Source: Verrucomicrobiota bacterium (lineage in GTDB: Bacteria; Verrucomicrobiota; Verrucomicrobiia; Verrucomicrobiales; DEV007). From it: a stretch of DNA of 8,500 nucleotides. Location of the stretch: positions 1 to 8,500 of the forward strand of contig JAQCER010000094.1 of assembly GCA_027618625.1 (NCBI GenBank), written 5' to 3'. This document shows, one piece after another, positions 1 through 7,091 of this stretch (position 1 is the stretch's first letter; every line of letters starts with the position of its first letter). Made by a program: the position numbers and the translations under genes. The notes under the pieces are model-generated. The model ran no database searches. It had not been told where the DNA came from and saw only the letters and a program-made list of their open reading frames with translations.

Positions 1-110
1 ATCACTTCAGAGAGACTTCAAGTTGCCCTCCCTCAGTCCCCAATTCAGCCAAATCACTGAGTTCTGAATTTACGAGTATTATCATATGTAAATGCTGGCA
101 GCTCCTGCTT

Positions 111-126
111 GTGTCAGCGTTGACAC
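111..126. repeat. Operator-like palindrome over the putative -35
   Basis: GTGTCA (111-116) and TGACAC (121-126) are perfect 6-bp inverted arms separated by GCGT. The right arm contains most of the TTGACA -35 candidate, so a dimeric repressor bound here would block the promoter. This is visible symmetry only; no binding protein is known. Confidence 0.35.
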
Positions 127-147
127 GCGCGGGGCTTGCGGTATTGA
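120..147 (+). promoter_or_regulatory. Possible sigma70-type promoter of the SNF2 gene
   Basis: A perfect -35 hexamer TTGACA lies at 120-125. After a 16-bp spacer comes a weak -10, TATTGA, at 142-147, matching 3 of 6 consensus bases. A start of transcription near 154 would leave about 20 bases of leader before ATG 173. An alternative -10 (TATTAT, 5 of 6) at 77-82 has no good -35. Consensus matching alone is weak evidence, and the promoter may not be housekeeping type. Confidence 0.25.
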
Positions 148-172
148 GTCTGCCTCTCCCCCTCCCCCTTTG

Positions 173-2779
173 ATGTCGGCTCCTCCCTCTGGAATTCTGA
201 GTAGATTGTCCCTTCAGCATCCACCGCTGATGGGCGACATCTTCACGCCCGAGGCCATCCGCGAGGGACAACGTCTCTTCCGCGATGCTGAGGTGCGACT
301 GGTGACGTCGACCGTTCAAGAGAGCTTTGCCGGCATCTTTGGCCGGGTGAATGATCCGCCAAACGGATCGCATGAGATCAGCCTGGTGATTCAAGGTCGC
401 GACCTGGATGACCTTCAGGTGGACGGGCACGACACGACGAGTGGGGAACGGAATTCCGGTGCCGTGGTCGCCCTGTTGCTCGCGGCTAAAGCCAAGCACG
501 GTGGCGGCAGCGAACGAAAGCATTCACCGCTCCTTTCGATGCTTAAGGTCAACGCGATGTCGGAATTTGCCGATCCTTTGCTGTTCTTCCGCAGTCCACT
601 GCGCGGCCTGCCGGTGCTGCGCGTCGATATGGTGGATGTGAATGGAGCGGTGGATGATTCGGCAAAGGTTGGCACGGATCATTTGAAAAAATTATCCTCG
701 CTGGGGCTGCTGCCGCTTGAGGAAATCTTCGATCCTGAGGAACTCGATCCGGCGTTCAAGGAATGCCGCACGTTTGACACTCCTTACTCGCTGAAGCGCG
801 AAGAACGTTGGGCTGAATTTCTGTGCAATGACTGGCCGCAATTGGAGCGCAGTGGATGGCGGATGGAGTGTGACGATTCGTTCGGCATTCAAGTGATCAA
901 CCCGGCTGCCGATGACTGGTTCGGCATGTTGGTGGCGAACCACGATGATGATCAGAGTATCGACTGGTTCGACTTCCGCTACGGCGTGCAGCTGGATGGT
1001 CGCGAGATTTCCTTGTTGCCAGTCATCGTAGGCTTTCTGCAAAGCAGCGACTTCGACCGCGCGCAGATCGATTCCATGGCGGACGAGACGCTGGTGCCGG
1101 TTTATGTTGAACAGGAATGCTGCTATGTGCCGATTCCAGCCGGTCGTTTGCGCGGCATTCTCAATATTTTGACCGAGCTGTTTGATCCCGATATTCTGCT
1201 CGACAATGGCCTCCTGCGCCTGCATCCATTGCGGGCAGCGCAGATGGTTGCTGCAGACAAGGGAAAGCGTCTGTTCACGCGCTCGCCGCACGAACTGGTG
1301 GCGCTGCGGGATTCTTTTCTGGATGCAAAATCCAGAGGCGGCGGAAAAGGGGCACCGCCAGCAGAATTCAAAGGGCAGCTCCGCCCATACCAGCAGGAGG
1401 GGTTTGAATGGTTGCAGCTCTTGCGGGAAAAAGAACTCGGTGGAATCCTCGCCGATGACATGGGCCTAGGCAAAACCGTGCAGACGCTCTGTCACCTGCT
1501 TGAGGAAAAACGGAGTGGCCGCGCTGACTTGCCATGCCTCATCGTGGCACCGACCAGCGTGCTGTCCAACTGGCGCGACGAGGCCGCCACGTTTGCTCCA
1601 GGATTGTCGACCATGATCCTGCAGGGGGCAAAACGGAAACGTTACCACAGTATCATGCAGGCCTGTGATCTCGTCATCACTTCCTATCCAGTCATCCTGC
1701 GCGATGCCGATATTTTCCTGAAGCAACGGTTCCATTACATCGTGCTCGACGAAGCACACCTCATCAAGAATGCGCGATCGAAGACGACTCAGATTGTCTG
1801 CAAACTCAACTCGCGTTACCGGCTTTGCCTGTCAGGGACTCCGCTGGAAAACCACCTTGGTGAACTCTGGTCGCTGTTTCATTTCCTTGCGCCAGGATTT
1901 CTTGGGACGGAGAAATCGTTCACCCGCATCTACCGGCAACCGATCGAAAAGGAACGCGACGAACAACGCCGCGACCAGTTGGTGCAGCGCGTGGCTCCAC
2001 TGATGCTGCGCCGAACCAAGCGGACCGTCGTTCACGACCTGCCGCCGAAGACCGAGATGGTGCGCTATGTGGATCTCAATCCGCAACAGATGGAGCTCTA
2101 CGAAGCGGTGCGTGCCAGCATGGACAAACGCATCCGTGAAGAAGTCGCGCGGCAGGGGATCGAAGCCTCGCGCCTGTTGATTCTCGATGCATTACTCAAG
2201 CTGCGGCAGATCTGTTGCCACCCGCGCCTGCTCAAGCTGCCATCAGCGCAGCTCGTAAACGACTCGGGGAAGCTCGACTTTGTCACTGACATGCTGCGCG
2301 AGTTGATCGAAGAGGGGCGACGCATCCTTATTTTTTCCGGCTTTACCCAGATGCTCGAATTGCTCGAAAAGACCTGCGGCAAGCTCAACGTGCAGTCGGC
2401 AAAACTCACTGGAGCAACGCGCGATCGCGAAGCCGAGATCAAAAAATTCCGTGATGGTGCCGACGTTTTCCTGATCAGCCTGAAAGCGGGCGGCACCGGG
2501 CTCAATTTGACCACGGCTGACACCGTTATCCACTACGATCCTTGGTGGAACCCCGCCGCAGAGGCCCAGGCTACTGACCGCGCCTACCGCATCGGTCAGA
2601 AGAATCCCGTGTTCGTCTATAAGCTCATCACCCGGGGAACGATCGAGGAGAAAAGTCTCGACCTGCAGGAAAAGAAGCGCGCGCTCTACGAGGGCATTCT
2701 GCAGAATGCTCCCAGTAATTCCCTGCAGCTGGACATGGAGGATATCGATGCACTGCTCGCTCCTGTGGACTTTAATTAA
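173..2779 (+). CDS. SNF2/Rad54-family DEAD/DEAH-box ATPase (helicase-like)
   Basis: This is an ATP-driven double-stranded-DNA translocase of the SNF2 superfamily 2 type. Bacterial members remodel protein-DNA or polymerase-DNA complexes in the cytoplasm; the substrate of this one is unknown. Numbered from ATG 173 (868 aa), the N-terminal ~390 residues include the bacterial SNF2-associated pattern 'W..LE.SGWR...' followed by 'DWFDFRYGVQLDGREISLLP'. The motor follows: Q motif 'LRPYQQEGFEWL' (Gln407), Walker A 'DDMGLGKT' (Lys434), Walker B 'DEAH' (Asp526), motif III 'SGTPLEN', 'LRRTK', motif V 'AGGTGLNLT', and motif VI 'DRAYRIGQ' (Arg806). Every motif is intact, so the ATPase should be active. 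Around residues 60-105 the sequence resembles a SWIM domain but lacks its Cys/His ligands. The start is uncertain: ATG 92 is in frame but its codon-position GC pattern is not coding-like, and ATG 230 (GDIFTPEA) is also possible. None has a Shine-Dalgarno site. The gene ends convergent with the Lon-like gene. Confidence 0.93.
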   Translation: MSAPPSGILSRLSLQHPPLMGDIFTPEAIREGQRLFRDAEVRLVTSTVQESFAGIFGRVNDPPNGSHEISLVIQGRDLDDLQVDGHDTTSGERNSGAVVALLLAAKAKHGGGSERKHSPLLSMLKVNAMSEFADPLLFFRSPLRGLPVLRVDMVDVNGAVDDSAKVGTDHLKKLSSLGLLPLEEIFDPEELDPAFKECRTFDTPYSLKREERWAEFLCNDWPQLERSGWRMECDDSFGIQVINPAADDWFGMLVANHDDDQSIDWFDFRYGVQLDGREISLLPVIVGFLQSSDFDRAQIDSMADETLVPVYVEQECCYVPIPAGRLRGILNILTELFDPDILLDNGLLRLHPLRAAQMVAADKGKRLFTRSPHELVALRDSFLDAKSRGGGKGAPPAEFKGQLRPYQQEGFEWLQLLREKELGGILADDMGLGKTVQTLCHLLEEKRSGRADLPCLIVAPTSVLSNWRDEAATFAPGLSTMILQGAKRKRYHSIMQACDLVITSYPVILRDADIFLKQRFHYIVLDEAHLIKNARSKTTQIVCKLNSRYRLCLSGTPLENHLGELWSLFHFLAPGFLGTEKSFTRIYRQPIEKERDEQRRDQLVQRVAPLMLRRTKRTVVHDLPPKTEMVRYVDLNPQQMELYEAVRASMDKRIREEVARQGIEASRLLILDALLKLRQICCHPRLLKLPSAQLVNDSGKLDFVTDMLRELIEEGRRILIFSGFTQMLELLEKTCGKLNVQSAKLTGATRDREAEIKKFRDGADVFLISLKAGGTGLNLTTADTVIHYDPWWNPAAEAQATDRAYRIGQKNPVFVYKLITRGTIEEKSLDLQEKKRALYEGILQNAPSNSLQLDMEDIDALLAPVDFN

Positions 2780-2797
2780 TCAGGATCAGGGTTCCGC

Positions 2798-2821
2798 TGA
2801 ACGAACGGGGGTGTTCGTTCA
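2798..2821. terminator. Hairpin between convergent genes, possible bidirectional terminator
   Basis: TGAACGAAC (2798-2806) and GTTCGTTCA (2813-2821) form a perfect 9-bp stem around a 6-base loop GGGGGT. It begins 18 bases after the SNF2 stop and lies 11 bases beyond the Lon-like stop read from the other strand, which is where a shared terminator belongs. No T-run follows the stem on either strand, so it is not a canonical Rho-independent terminator. It may act with Rho, protect 3' ends, or be a protein-binding palindrome. Confidence 0.5.
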
Positions 2822-2831
2822 ACGGCGTTCT

Positions 2832-5306
2832 TCACCGCGGTTTCTTCAGTTTTATGGTGGGGCGCTTTTTCTTCGACTGGCGAGGGGTGCCGTTCTTCTT
2901 ATCGGGGGATTCGGCATTCGCATTGTCAGCGTCCTTTTTCTCGCGAGTCTGGAACGACTTCAGTTTTTCCTCTACTTTGGCAAAGACAGAATCGGCACTG
3001 AATTTTCCGTTCTTCATCCGCTTCCCGGCCCGCATACCGGTGAGTAGTTCGATACCTTGTTCGATCGTCGCCACTGGGTAGATCGCAAATTTTCCCGCTG
3101 CTGCAGCATCGACGATTTCTTTGCTGAGCATGAGATTGCGGACATTGGTTTTCGGTATGAGGACACCTTGGTCGCCAGTGAGGCCGCGCTCTTTACAGAT
3201 CTTGAAAAAGCCCTCGATTTTCTCGTTGGCACCGCCAATGGCTTGCACTTCGCCAAACTGATTCACTGATCCGGTAACAGCAAGGCTCTGCCGAATGGGG
3301 ACGCCGGAGATTGCTGAAACGAGGGCGTACAACTCGGTCGACGATGCACTGTCGCCATTGATGCCGCCGTAACTTTGTTCGAAGACGAGCGAGGCGGAAA
3401 TGTTCAGGTCTTTCCCTGGTAAAAAGGTCGAGGTAAGATAACTGCTGAGAATGAGGACCCCTTTGGAATGAATGGGGCCGGACAGATTCACTTCGCGTTC
3501 GATGTTGACGATGCGACCCGAGCCTTTGCGGATGCGCGCGGTGATGCGGTGGGGTTGGCCGATTGTTGCTTCTCCAATGCGCATGACCGAGAGGCCATTG
3601 ATCTGGCCGACCGCTTCGCCGCTGGTGCTGATGGCCATGGTTCCATCAATAATCCGCTCATGCAGCCGTTCCTCAATTCTTCCACAACGGTCTCTATGAG
3701 CATTCAATGCAGCATCGACGTGATCGGCGACGACGCTGCGGCTTTTACTCAAGCGAGCCTGATAGTCTGCCTGAACAGCAAGGTCTTTGAGGCTCTCAGC
3801 GTGCAGTGCCAGACGGCTGGAATCTTCCGCCTGCCTGGCGACGTTTTCCACCATCCTGGCAATGGCTGAACGATCGAAGGGCAGCAGTTGCTGCTCGTTG
3901 ACGAAGTTCGCCACAAGCCTGGCAAAGAGGATGAGGTTTCCCTTGTTCCAAGGCATCTCTTCTTCGAAATCGACGACCACTTTGAACAGCTCGGAAAAAT
4001 CGCTGTCGTGTCGGTGGAGTGAGTAATAGAGGTGGCGCTCTCCCAGCAGGATGACTTTAACATTGAGCGGCACCGGTTCAGGTTGGAGGGAAACGGTGTT
4101 CGTCACTGTGTAGTTTTCGGACAGTGATTCCGTACGAATCTGGTGGTTGCGCAGTGCGCGCTTGAGCACGTCCCAGGCGAACGGCTGTGGCAGCAACTGG
4201 CGGGCATCAATGACCAGATAGCCACCATTCGCACGGTGCAGGGCTCCCGGCTTGATCAACGTGAAGTCTGTCATCAGCGTTCCCATTTCAGCGAAGTGCT
4301 CGATGCGGCCGACCAGATTGGGATAAGTGGGATTGTCTTCGTAAACGATCGGAGCGGTGCCGTCTTTCGCGTGCTCGACGAGCACATTGATCCGGTAGCG
4401 ATAGAGCGCTCCGATGTCATCGGACGATTGATCCCGGCTTGGCGATGATTCATCAGCTGGCAGGAATTCTTCGGCGCTGGCTTCGATGTCTGCCAGCACT
4501 TGATCCAGGTAATGCTGGATGTTCTTCTGGTCGGTGTATTCCTCCCGAATCTCACGCACCATCAACTTGGCTTCCCGATGCACGATCTTCCGATTCAGTG
4601 ATTGCACGGAATATTTGATTTCCCTGCGCCACCTTGGCATCTGATGCATGATTGCCTCCAGTTCTGTCTGCAGACCTTTGATCACTGTCTGTATGCGCTT
4701 CTTTTCAGTATCGGCCAGTGCCTTGTAGGCCTCGGCTTCGATGGGTTCCCCGTCGACTGCCGGGGCAAATGCCGGGCCGGATTGGGTATGCACGAGCACG
4801 ATGCTGTCCTTCGCCGCCTTGTCCCGAATCTGTTCCAGCAGGCGCCGTTCTTCTTTGCTCGCCGTCTGCTCCACAGCTGTCCTTTGCGCCCGGTAATCAT
4901 CGGTTTCAAAGGCTGCTGGAAGAGCAGTTTTAAGATCATCGATCAATTGCTTCATGCGATCGCGGAAGGCTGCCGCCGTACCAGCCTTCATGGCGATCGC
5001 CCGTGGCTGGTATTCGGTGTCAAAGTTAGACACGTAGATCCAGTCGTTCGGTGACGGATCGGCGTTGGCGTTCTGTTCGAGAAAACGACGTATGACCCGA
5101 TGCTTCCCTGAACCGGTTGAGCTCATGGCAAACAGGTTGTAGCCATAACGCTTCATGCGTATCCCAAAGTCGATCGCTTCCAAGGCGCGGCGCTGACCTG
5201 GAACCTCCTGTAGCCCCTCCAGTTCGGAGGTCGATTTGAATGGCAGTTCCGCCACCGAACATTGGCGATGCAACTGGGATGGTTTCAGGGGTTTGGATGC
5301 GGGCAT
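2832..5306 (-). CDS. Lon-like ATP-dependent protease (AAA_32 + Lon_C type)
   Basis: This is a cytoplasmic AAA+ serine protease of the LonB/AAA_32 group, not classical LonA: it has no LonA N-terminal substrate domain, and at 824 aa it fits the usual ~800 aa of this group. The N-terminal region contains a P-loop 'SSTGSGKH' (Lys68) that departs from GxxGxGK[TS] at both ends. A charged helical, probably coiled-coil section follows at about 120-290. Then comes a Walker-B-like 'GGYLVIDA' (Asp367), with Ala where Glu is usual. The proteolytic domain starts near 'GEAVGQING' (563). Its catalytic Ser653 lies in 'NGDSASS' and Lys696 in 'NEKIEG', 43 residues apart, the same spacing as Ser679/Lys722 of E. 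coli Lon, so peptidase activity is expected. The last ~40 residues are a Lys/Arg-rich low-complexity tail. ATG 5306 gives a sensible N-terminus but has no clear ribosome site. The lipase-like gene lies 120 bp upstream on the same strand. Confidence 0.92.
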   Translation of the reverse strand: MPASKPLKPSQLHRQCSVAELPFKSTSELEGLQEVPGQRRALEAIDFGIRMKRYGYNLFAMSSTGSGKHRVIRRFLEQNANADPSPNDWIYVSNFDTEYQPRAIAMKAGTAAAFRDRMKQLIDDLKTALPAAFETDDYRAQRTAVEQTASKEERRLLEQIRDKAAKDSIVLVHTQSGPAFAPAVDGEPIEAEAYKALADTEKKRIQTVIKGLQTELEAIMHQMPRWRREIKYSVQSLNRKIVHREAKLMVREIREEYTDQKNIQHYLDQVLADIEASAEEFLPADESSPSRDQSSDDIGALYRYRINVLVEHAKDGTAPIVYEDNPTYPNLVGRIEHFAEMGTLMTDFTLIKPGALHRANGGYLVIDARQLLPQPFAWDVLKRALRNHQIRTESLSENYTVTNTVSLQPEPVPLNVKVILLGERHLYYSLHRHDSDFSELFKVVVDFEEEMPWNKGNLILFARLVANFVNEQQLLPFDRSAIARMVENVARQAEDSSRLALHAESLKDLAVQADYQARLSKSRSVVADHVDAALNAHRDRCGRIEERLHERIIDGTMAISTSGEAVGQINGLSVMRIGEATIGQPHRITARIRKGSGRIVNIEREVNLSGPIHSKGVLILSSYLTSTFLPGKDLNISASLVFEQSYGGINGDSASSTELYALVSAISGVPIRQSLAVTGSVNQFGEVQAIGGANEKIEGFFKICKERGLTGDQGVLIPKTNVRNLMLSKEIVDAAAAGKFAIYPVATIEQGIELLTGMRAGKRMKNGKFSADSVFAKVEEKLKSFQTREKKDADNANAESPDKKNGTPRQSKKKRPTIKLKKPR

Positions 5307-5348
5307 GATTGCTCAGTAGGGTGTTCAGTGCTCTCGTAGATCGGCGCT

Positions 5349-5377
5349 GGTCTAGGCGATTCACGCCTGTGCGTCAA
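5349..5377 (-). promoter_or_regulatory. Possible promoter of the Lon-like gene with internal palindrome
   Basis: On the minus strand TTGACG (5377-5372; 5 of 6 to the -35 consensus) is followed by a 17-bp spacer and TAGACC (5354-5349; 3 of 6 to the -10). The spacer holds a perfect inverted repeat AGGCG-ATTCA-CGCCT (5354-5368, plus-strand reading). This lies in the 120-bp gap between the lipase-like stop and the Lon-like start and suggests Lon may be transcribed separately. The weak -10 keeps confidence low. I see nothing else in the gap. Confidence 0.25.
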
Positions 5378-5426
5378 TGTCCCAATGAGCGCGCGACGCT
5401 GTGACCGCAGAAACTGTCAGGTGAAC

Positions 5427-6287
5427 CTAAAATGTCAGCCAGGGAGTCGGGGCTGGGATTTGGTCGGGCGCAAACTTGCCCGTTCTAAGGAAGTGGGCCG
5501 TCTGGGCCTGGGCGGATTTGGTGCTGGGCATGCGTATGTGTGTTGTCGGCAAAGTGATCAGTTCGGCCATGCCTTCGACCTGGCCAGACGCTACGGTGAC
5601 CACTCCATCATCTGATCCCGGAAGCATGGCGGGAACAAAGGGGAAATCGCTGCGGGTGCCCATGATGATTCCGGGTGAAAATTTCACCGGCCCCATTCGA
5701 TTGGGAAGGCTGTCCGGCCCTACTCCGACCTGTTGCACGAAATCTCCTAACATTTCTGCCAAAAGTGGCGACCGGCAGAAAAAGTCGGCATACTCGGTAC
5801 CTTTGTTAGGTGCCGCGAGAAGCACGACGTTACCAACGCGATCCAGTTTTCGTTCGGTGAGCAATTTGCGAATGACGATGCATCCCATCGAGTGTCCAAC
5901 GAAGTGGATCCTGCGATTGGGATCCGTGCAGTGCTTCTGCACAGCGGCCATCACGTAGCGGTCAAGAACTTCGTCGACGGGAATGTTGCGAATCGGGTAG
6001 TGGATTTCGATCGTTTGGAATCCCTGCTGGTTAAGATAACGGCCGAGTGTGCGCAGCGGCGGCTTTGCCCAGCTGAAGCCGTGGACGAGAACCACGTAGT
6101 CGCCGGGGTTTTCCCGAATGCGGGGGACTTTCGCCAGAAACGGGAATTGCTCTCCAAATCGACTGCAAGCTTCCCTCGATAGGTTATCGAGCCCAGGGCT
6201 GGAGGAGGTGGGTTCTTGAGCAGCCAGAAGGTCTGTGCCGTGGACGAACAGGAATACAGTGAGGAGGAAACGAAGTGCGGTGTGCAT
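5427..6287 (-). CDS. Secreted alpha/beta-hydrolase, lipase/esterase-like
   Basis: The predicted product is an exported serine hydrolase of the alpha/beta-hydrolase fold that probably cleaves ester or acyl bonds; the substrate cannot be told. It has 286 aa. Residues 1-23 are a classical signal peptide: a short basic/hydrophobic start, 'FLLTVFLFV', and a likely cleavage after 'LLAA'. The oxyanion-hole motif is 'VLVHGF' (His69-Gly70). The nucleophile elbow is 'GHSMG' with Ser133. The likely acid is Asp227 in 'GSDDGVV' and the likely base is His250 in 'TTHIRM', giving a complete triad in the right order. The 'LAAPNKGTEYADFF' segment after the nucleophile is typical of triacylglycerol-lipase/PGAP1-like members. 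ATG 6287 is supported by the signal peptide immediately downstream, though no Shine-Dalgarno site is visible; the upstream sequence is a short tandem repeat of TTCAGCCC. The dipeptidase gene ends 31 bp upstream, so the two are likely cotranscribed. Confidence 0.87.
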   Translation of the reverse strand: MHTALRFLLTVFLFVHGTDLLAAQEPTSSSPGLDNLSREACSRFGEQFPFLAKVPRIRENPGDYVVLVHGFSWAKPPLRTLGRYLNQQGFQTIEIHYPIRNIPVDEVLDRYVMAAVQKHCTDPNRRIHFVGHSMGCIVIRKLLTERKLDRVGNVVLLAAPNKGTEYADFFCRSPLLAEMLGDFVQQVGVGPDSLPNRMGPVKFSPGIIMGTRSDFPFVPAMLPGSDDGVVTVASGQVEGMAELITLPTTHIRMPSTKSAQAQTAHFLRTGKFAPDQIPAPTPWLTF

Positions 6288-6318
6288 AGGGCTGAAGGGC
6301 TGAAGGAATCCGGTAACC

Positions 6319-7071
6319 CTAGCGAACAGGAAAATCGAAGTAGGTATCTGGAAAGGGCTCGTCCTTTAACGAAAAATGCCACCATTCTTCCGGAAGATGT
6401 TGGAATCCATGTTTCTCCATGATTGTGCGCAGCAACAGCCGATGCATGCGCTGCTGCGGCGTGGCATCGCGGGATTCCGAGTGGGATCTGCGCCCAAAAA
6501 AATCGAATGGCGACCCCATGTCCAGCTCGCGCGGCTCATTCAACGTGGCGCTGCCAGTGCCCGGCAGGAGGACAAGGGTAACGTCGACACTGCTGCCGCG
6601 GCTGTGTCCGGACTTGGCCGCGATGTAGCCTTCTTTGAGCAAGTCAGCCTTTGCCACATCGGGGTAGTAGCGGGACTTGATGTCGGGAAAATCTTGAGGG
6701 CTCTTGGTCCACTGGACGAAGTGGTTCACCGCCTGCTGTGGTCGGTAAGCGTCGAAAACTTTGAGGCCGAATCCATAGCGCCGCAGGTCTGCCTGCACGG
6801 TGATCAATGCTGCGCCCGCTGCTTCTGAAACGATGCAACGACCGCGCTCATAGCCTTTCACCTGTCCACCGGTGAAATTGTCCGGCCCGGCGTAACGAAG
6901 ATCCACCGCGATGTCCGGCGCCCGCTCAGACAAATACATGAGCCCTTTTGGCAGCGTCCCGCTTGCGCTCGTGGAGCGTTCTTGAGCGATGCCATAGGTG
7001 ATCACGATCACCACCAAGGCCAGTGGCAGAAGCGCCATTGCGAGTGGAGAGTGCTGCCGTATTCGTTTCAT
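6319..7071 (-). CDS. D-alanyl-D-alanine dipeptidase, VanX/DdpX type (peptidase M15D)
   Basis: This zinc dipeptidase hydrolyses D-Ala-D-Ala, the peptidoglycan precursor dipeptide. VanX does this for glycopeptide resistance; DdpX-type enzymes do it to recycle wall D-Ala. It has 250 aa. A hydrophobic segment at residues 9-29 is a signal peptide or membrane anchor, so the enzyme probably works outside the cytoplasm, like periplasmic DdpX-like proteins and unlike cytoplasmic VanX. The zinc motif 'SGHSRGSSVD' gives His156 and Asp163, with the 7-residue spacing of VanX His116/Asp123. 'PEEWWHF' gives catalytic Glu229 and the third ligand His232. 'DAYRPQ' gives the transition-state Arg110. All key residues are present. 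There are no VanH, VanA, VanR or VanS genes nearby, so a vancomycin-resistance role is unlikely. It starts 20 bp after the HAD-like stop; a weak GGG precedes the ATG. Confidence 0.9.
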   Translation of the reverse strand: MKRIRQHSPLAMALLPLALVVIVITYGIAQERSTSASGTLPKGLMYLSERAPDIAVDLRYAGPDNFTGGQVKGYERGRCIVSEAAGAALITVQADLRRYGFGLKVFDAYRPQQAVNHFVQWTKSPQDFPDIKSRYYPDVAKADLLKEGYIAAKSGHSRGSSVDVTLVLLPGTGSATLNEPRELDMGSPFDFFGRRSHSESRDATPQQRMHRLLLRTIMEKHGFQHLPEEWWHFSLKDEPFPDTYFDFPVR

Positions 7072-7091
7072 GAGCCCTGTTGCTTATTTGC

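Larger units (their letters stand above)
1..172. other. Non-coding leader upstream of the SNF2 gene
   Basis: I see no gene here. The SNF2 reading frame stays open back to an ATG at 92, but in 92-172 the G/C content by codon position is about equal or reversed: roughly 18 of 26 codons at position 1, 19 at position 2 and 13 at position 3. The clearly coding parts of the window show the opposite, with position 3 richest. That argues that 92-172 is untranslated. The stretch holds a 19-base pyrimidine-only tract at 153-171, a TATTAT hexamer at 77-82, and a palindrome overlapping a TTGACA at 120-125. A minus-strand open frame across 2-523 is an antisense shadow of the helicase gene. Confidence 0.5.

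Noticed and set aside
2..523. Minus-strand open frame of 173 codons at the left edge
   Set aside because: It lies mostly antisense to the SNF2 coding region and shows no recognisable domain; it is a shadow of the high-GC3 gene.
692..1291. Minus-strand open frame of 199 codons inside the SNF2 gene
   Set aside because: It is fully antisense to well-conserved SNF2 N-terminal sequence, with no family motifs.
4602..5054. Plus-strand open frame of 150 codons
   Set aside because: It is antisense to the helical section of the Lon-like protease, and its Cys/Phe-rich composition is non-protein-like.
6288..6318. Tandem AGGGCTGA repeat before the lipase-like start
   Set aside because: There are only two short copies; too little to call a functional repeat, so it is noted in the gene entry only.
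6319..7071. Vancomycin-resistance (vanX) cassette
   Set aside because: Only the dipeptidase is present, with an export signal that VanX lacks; no ligase, dehydrogenase or two-component genes flank it.
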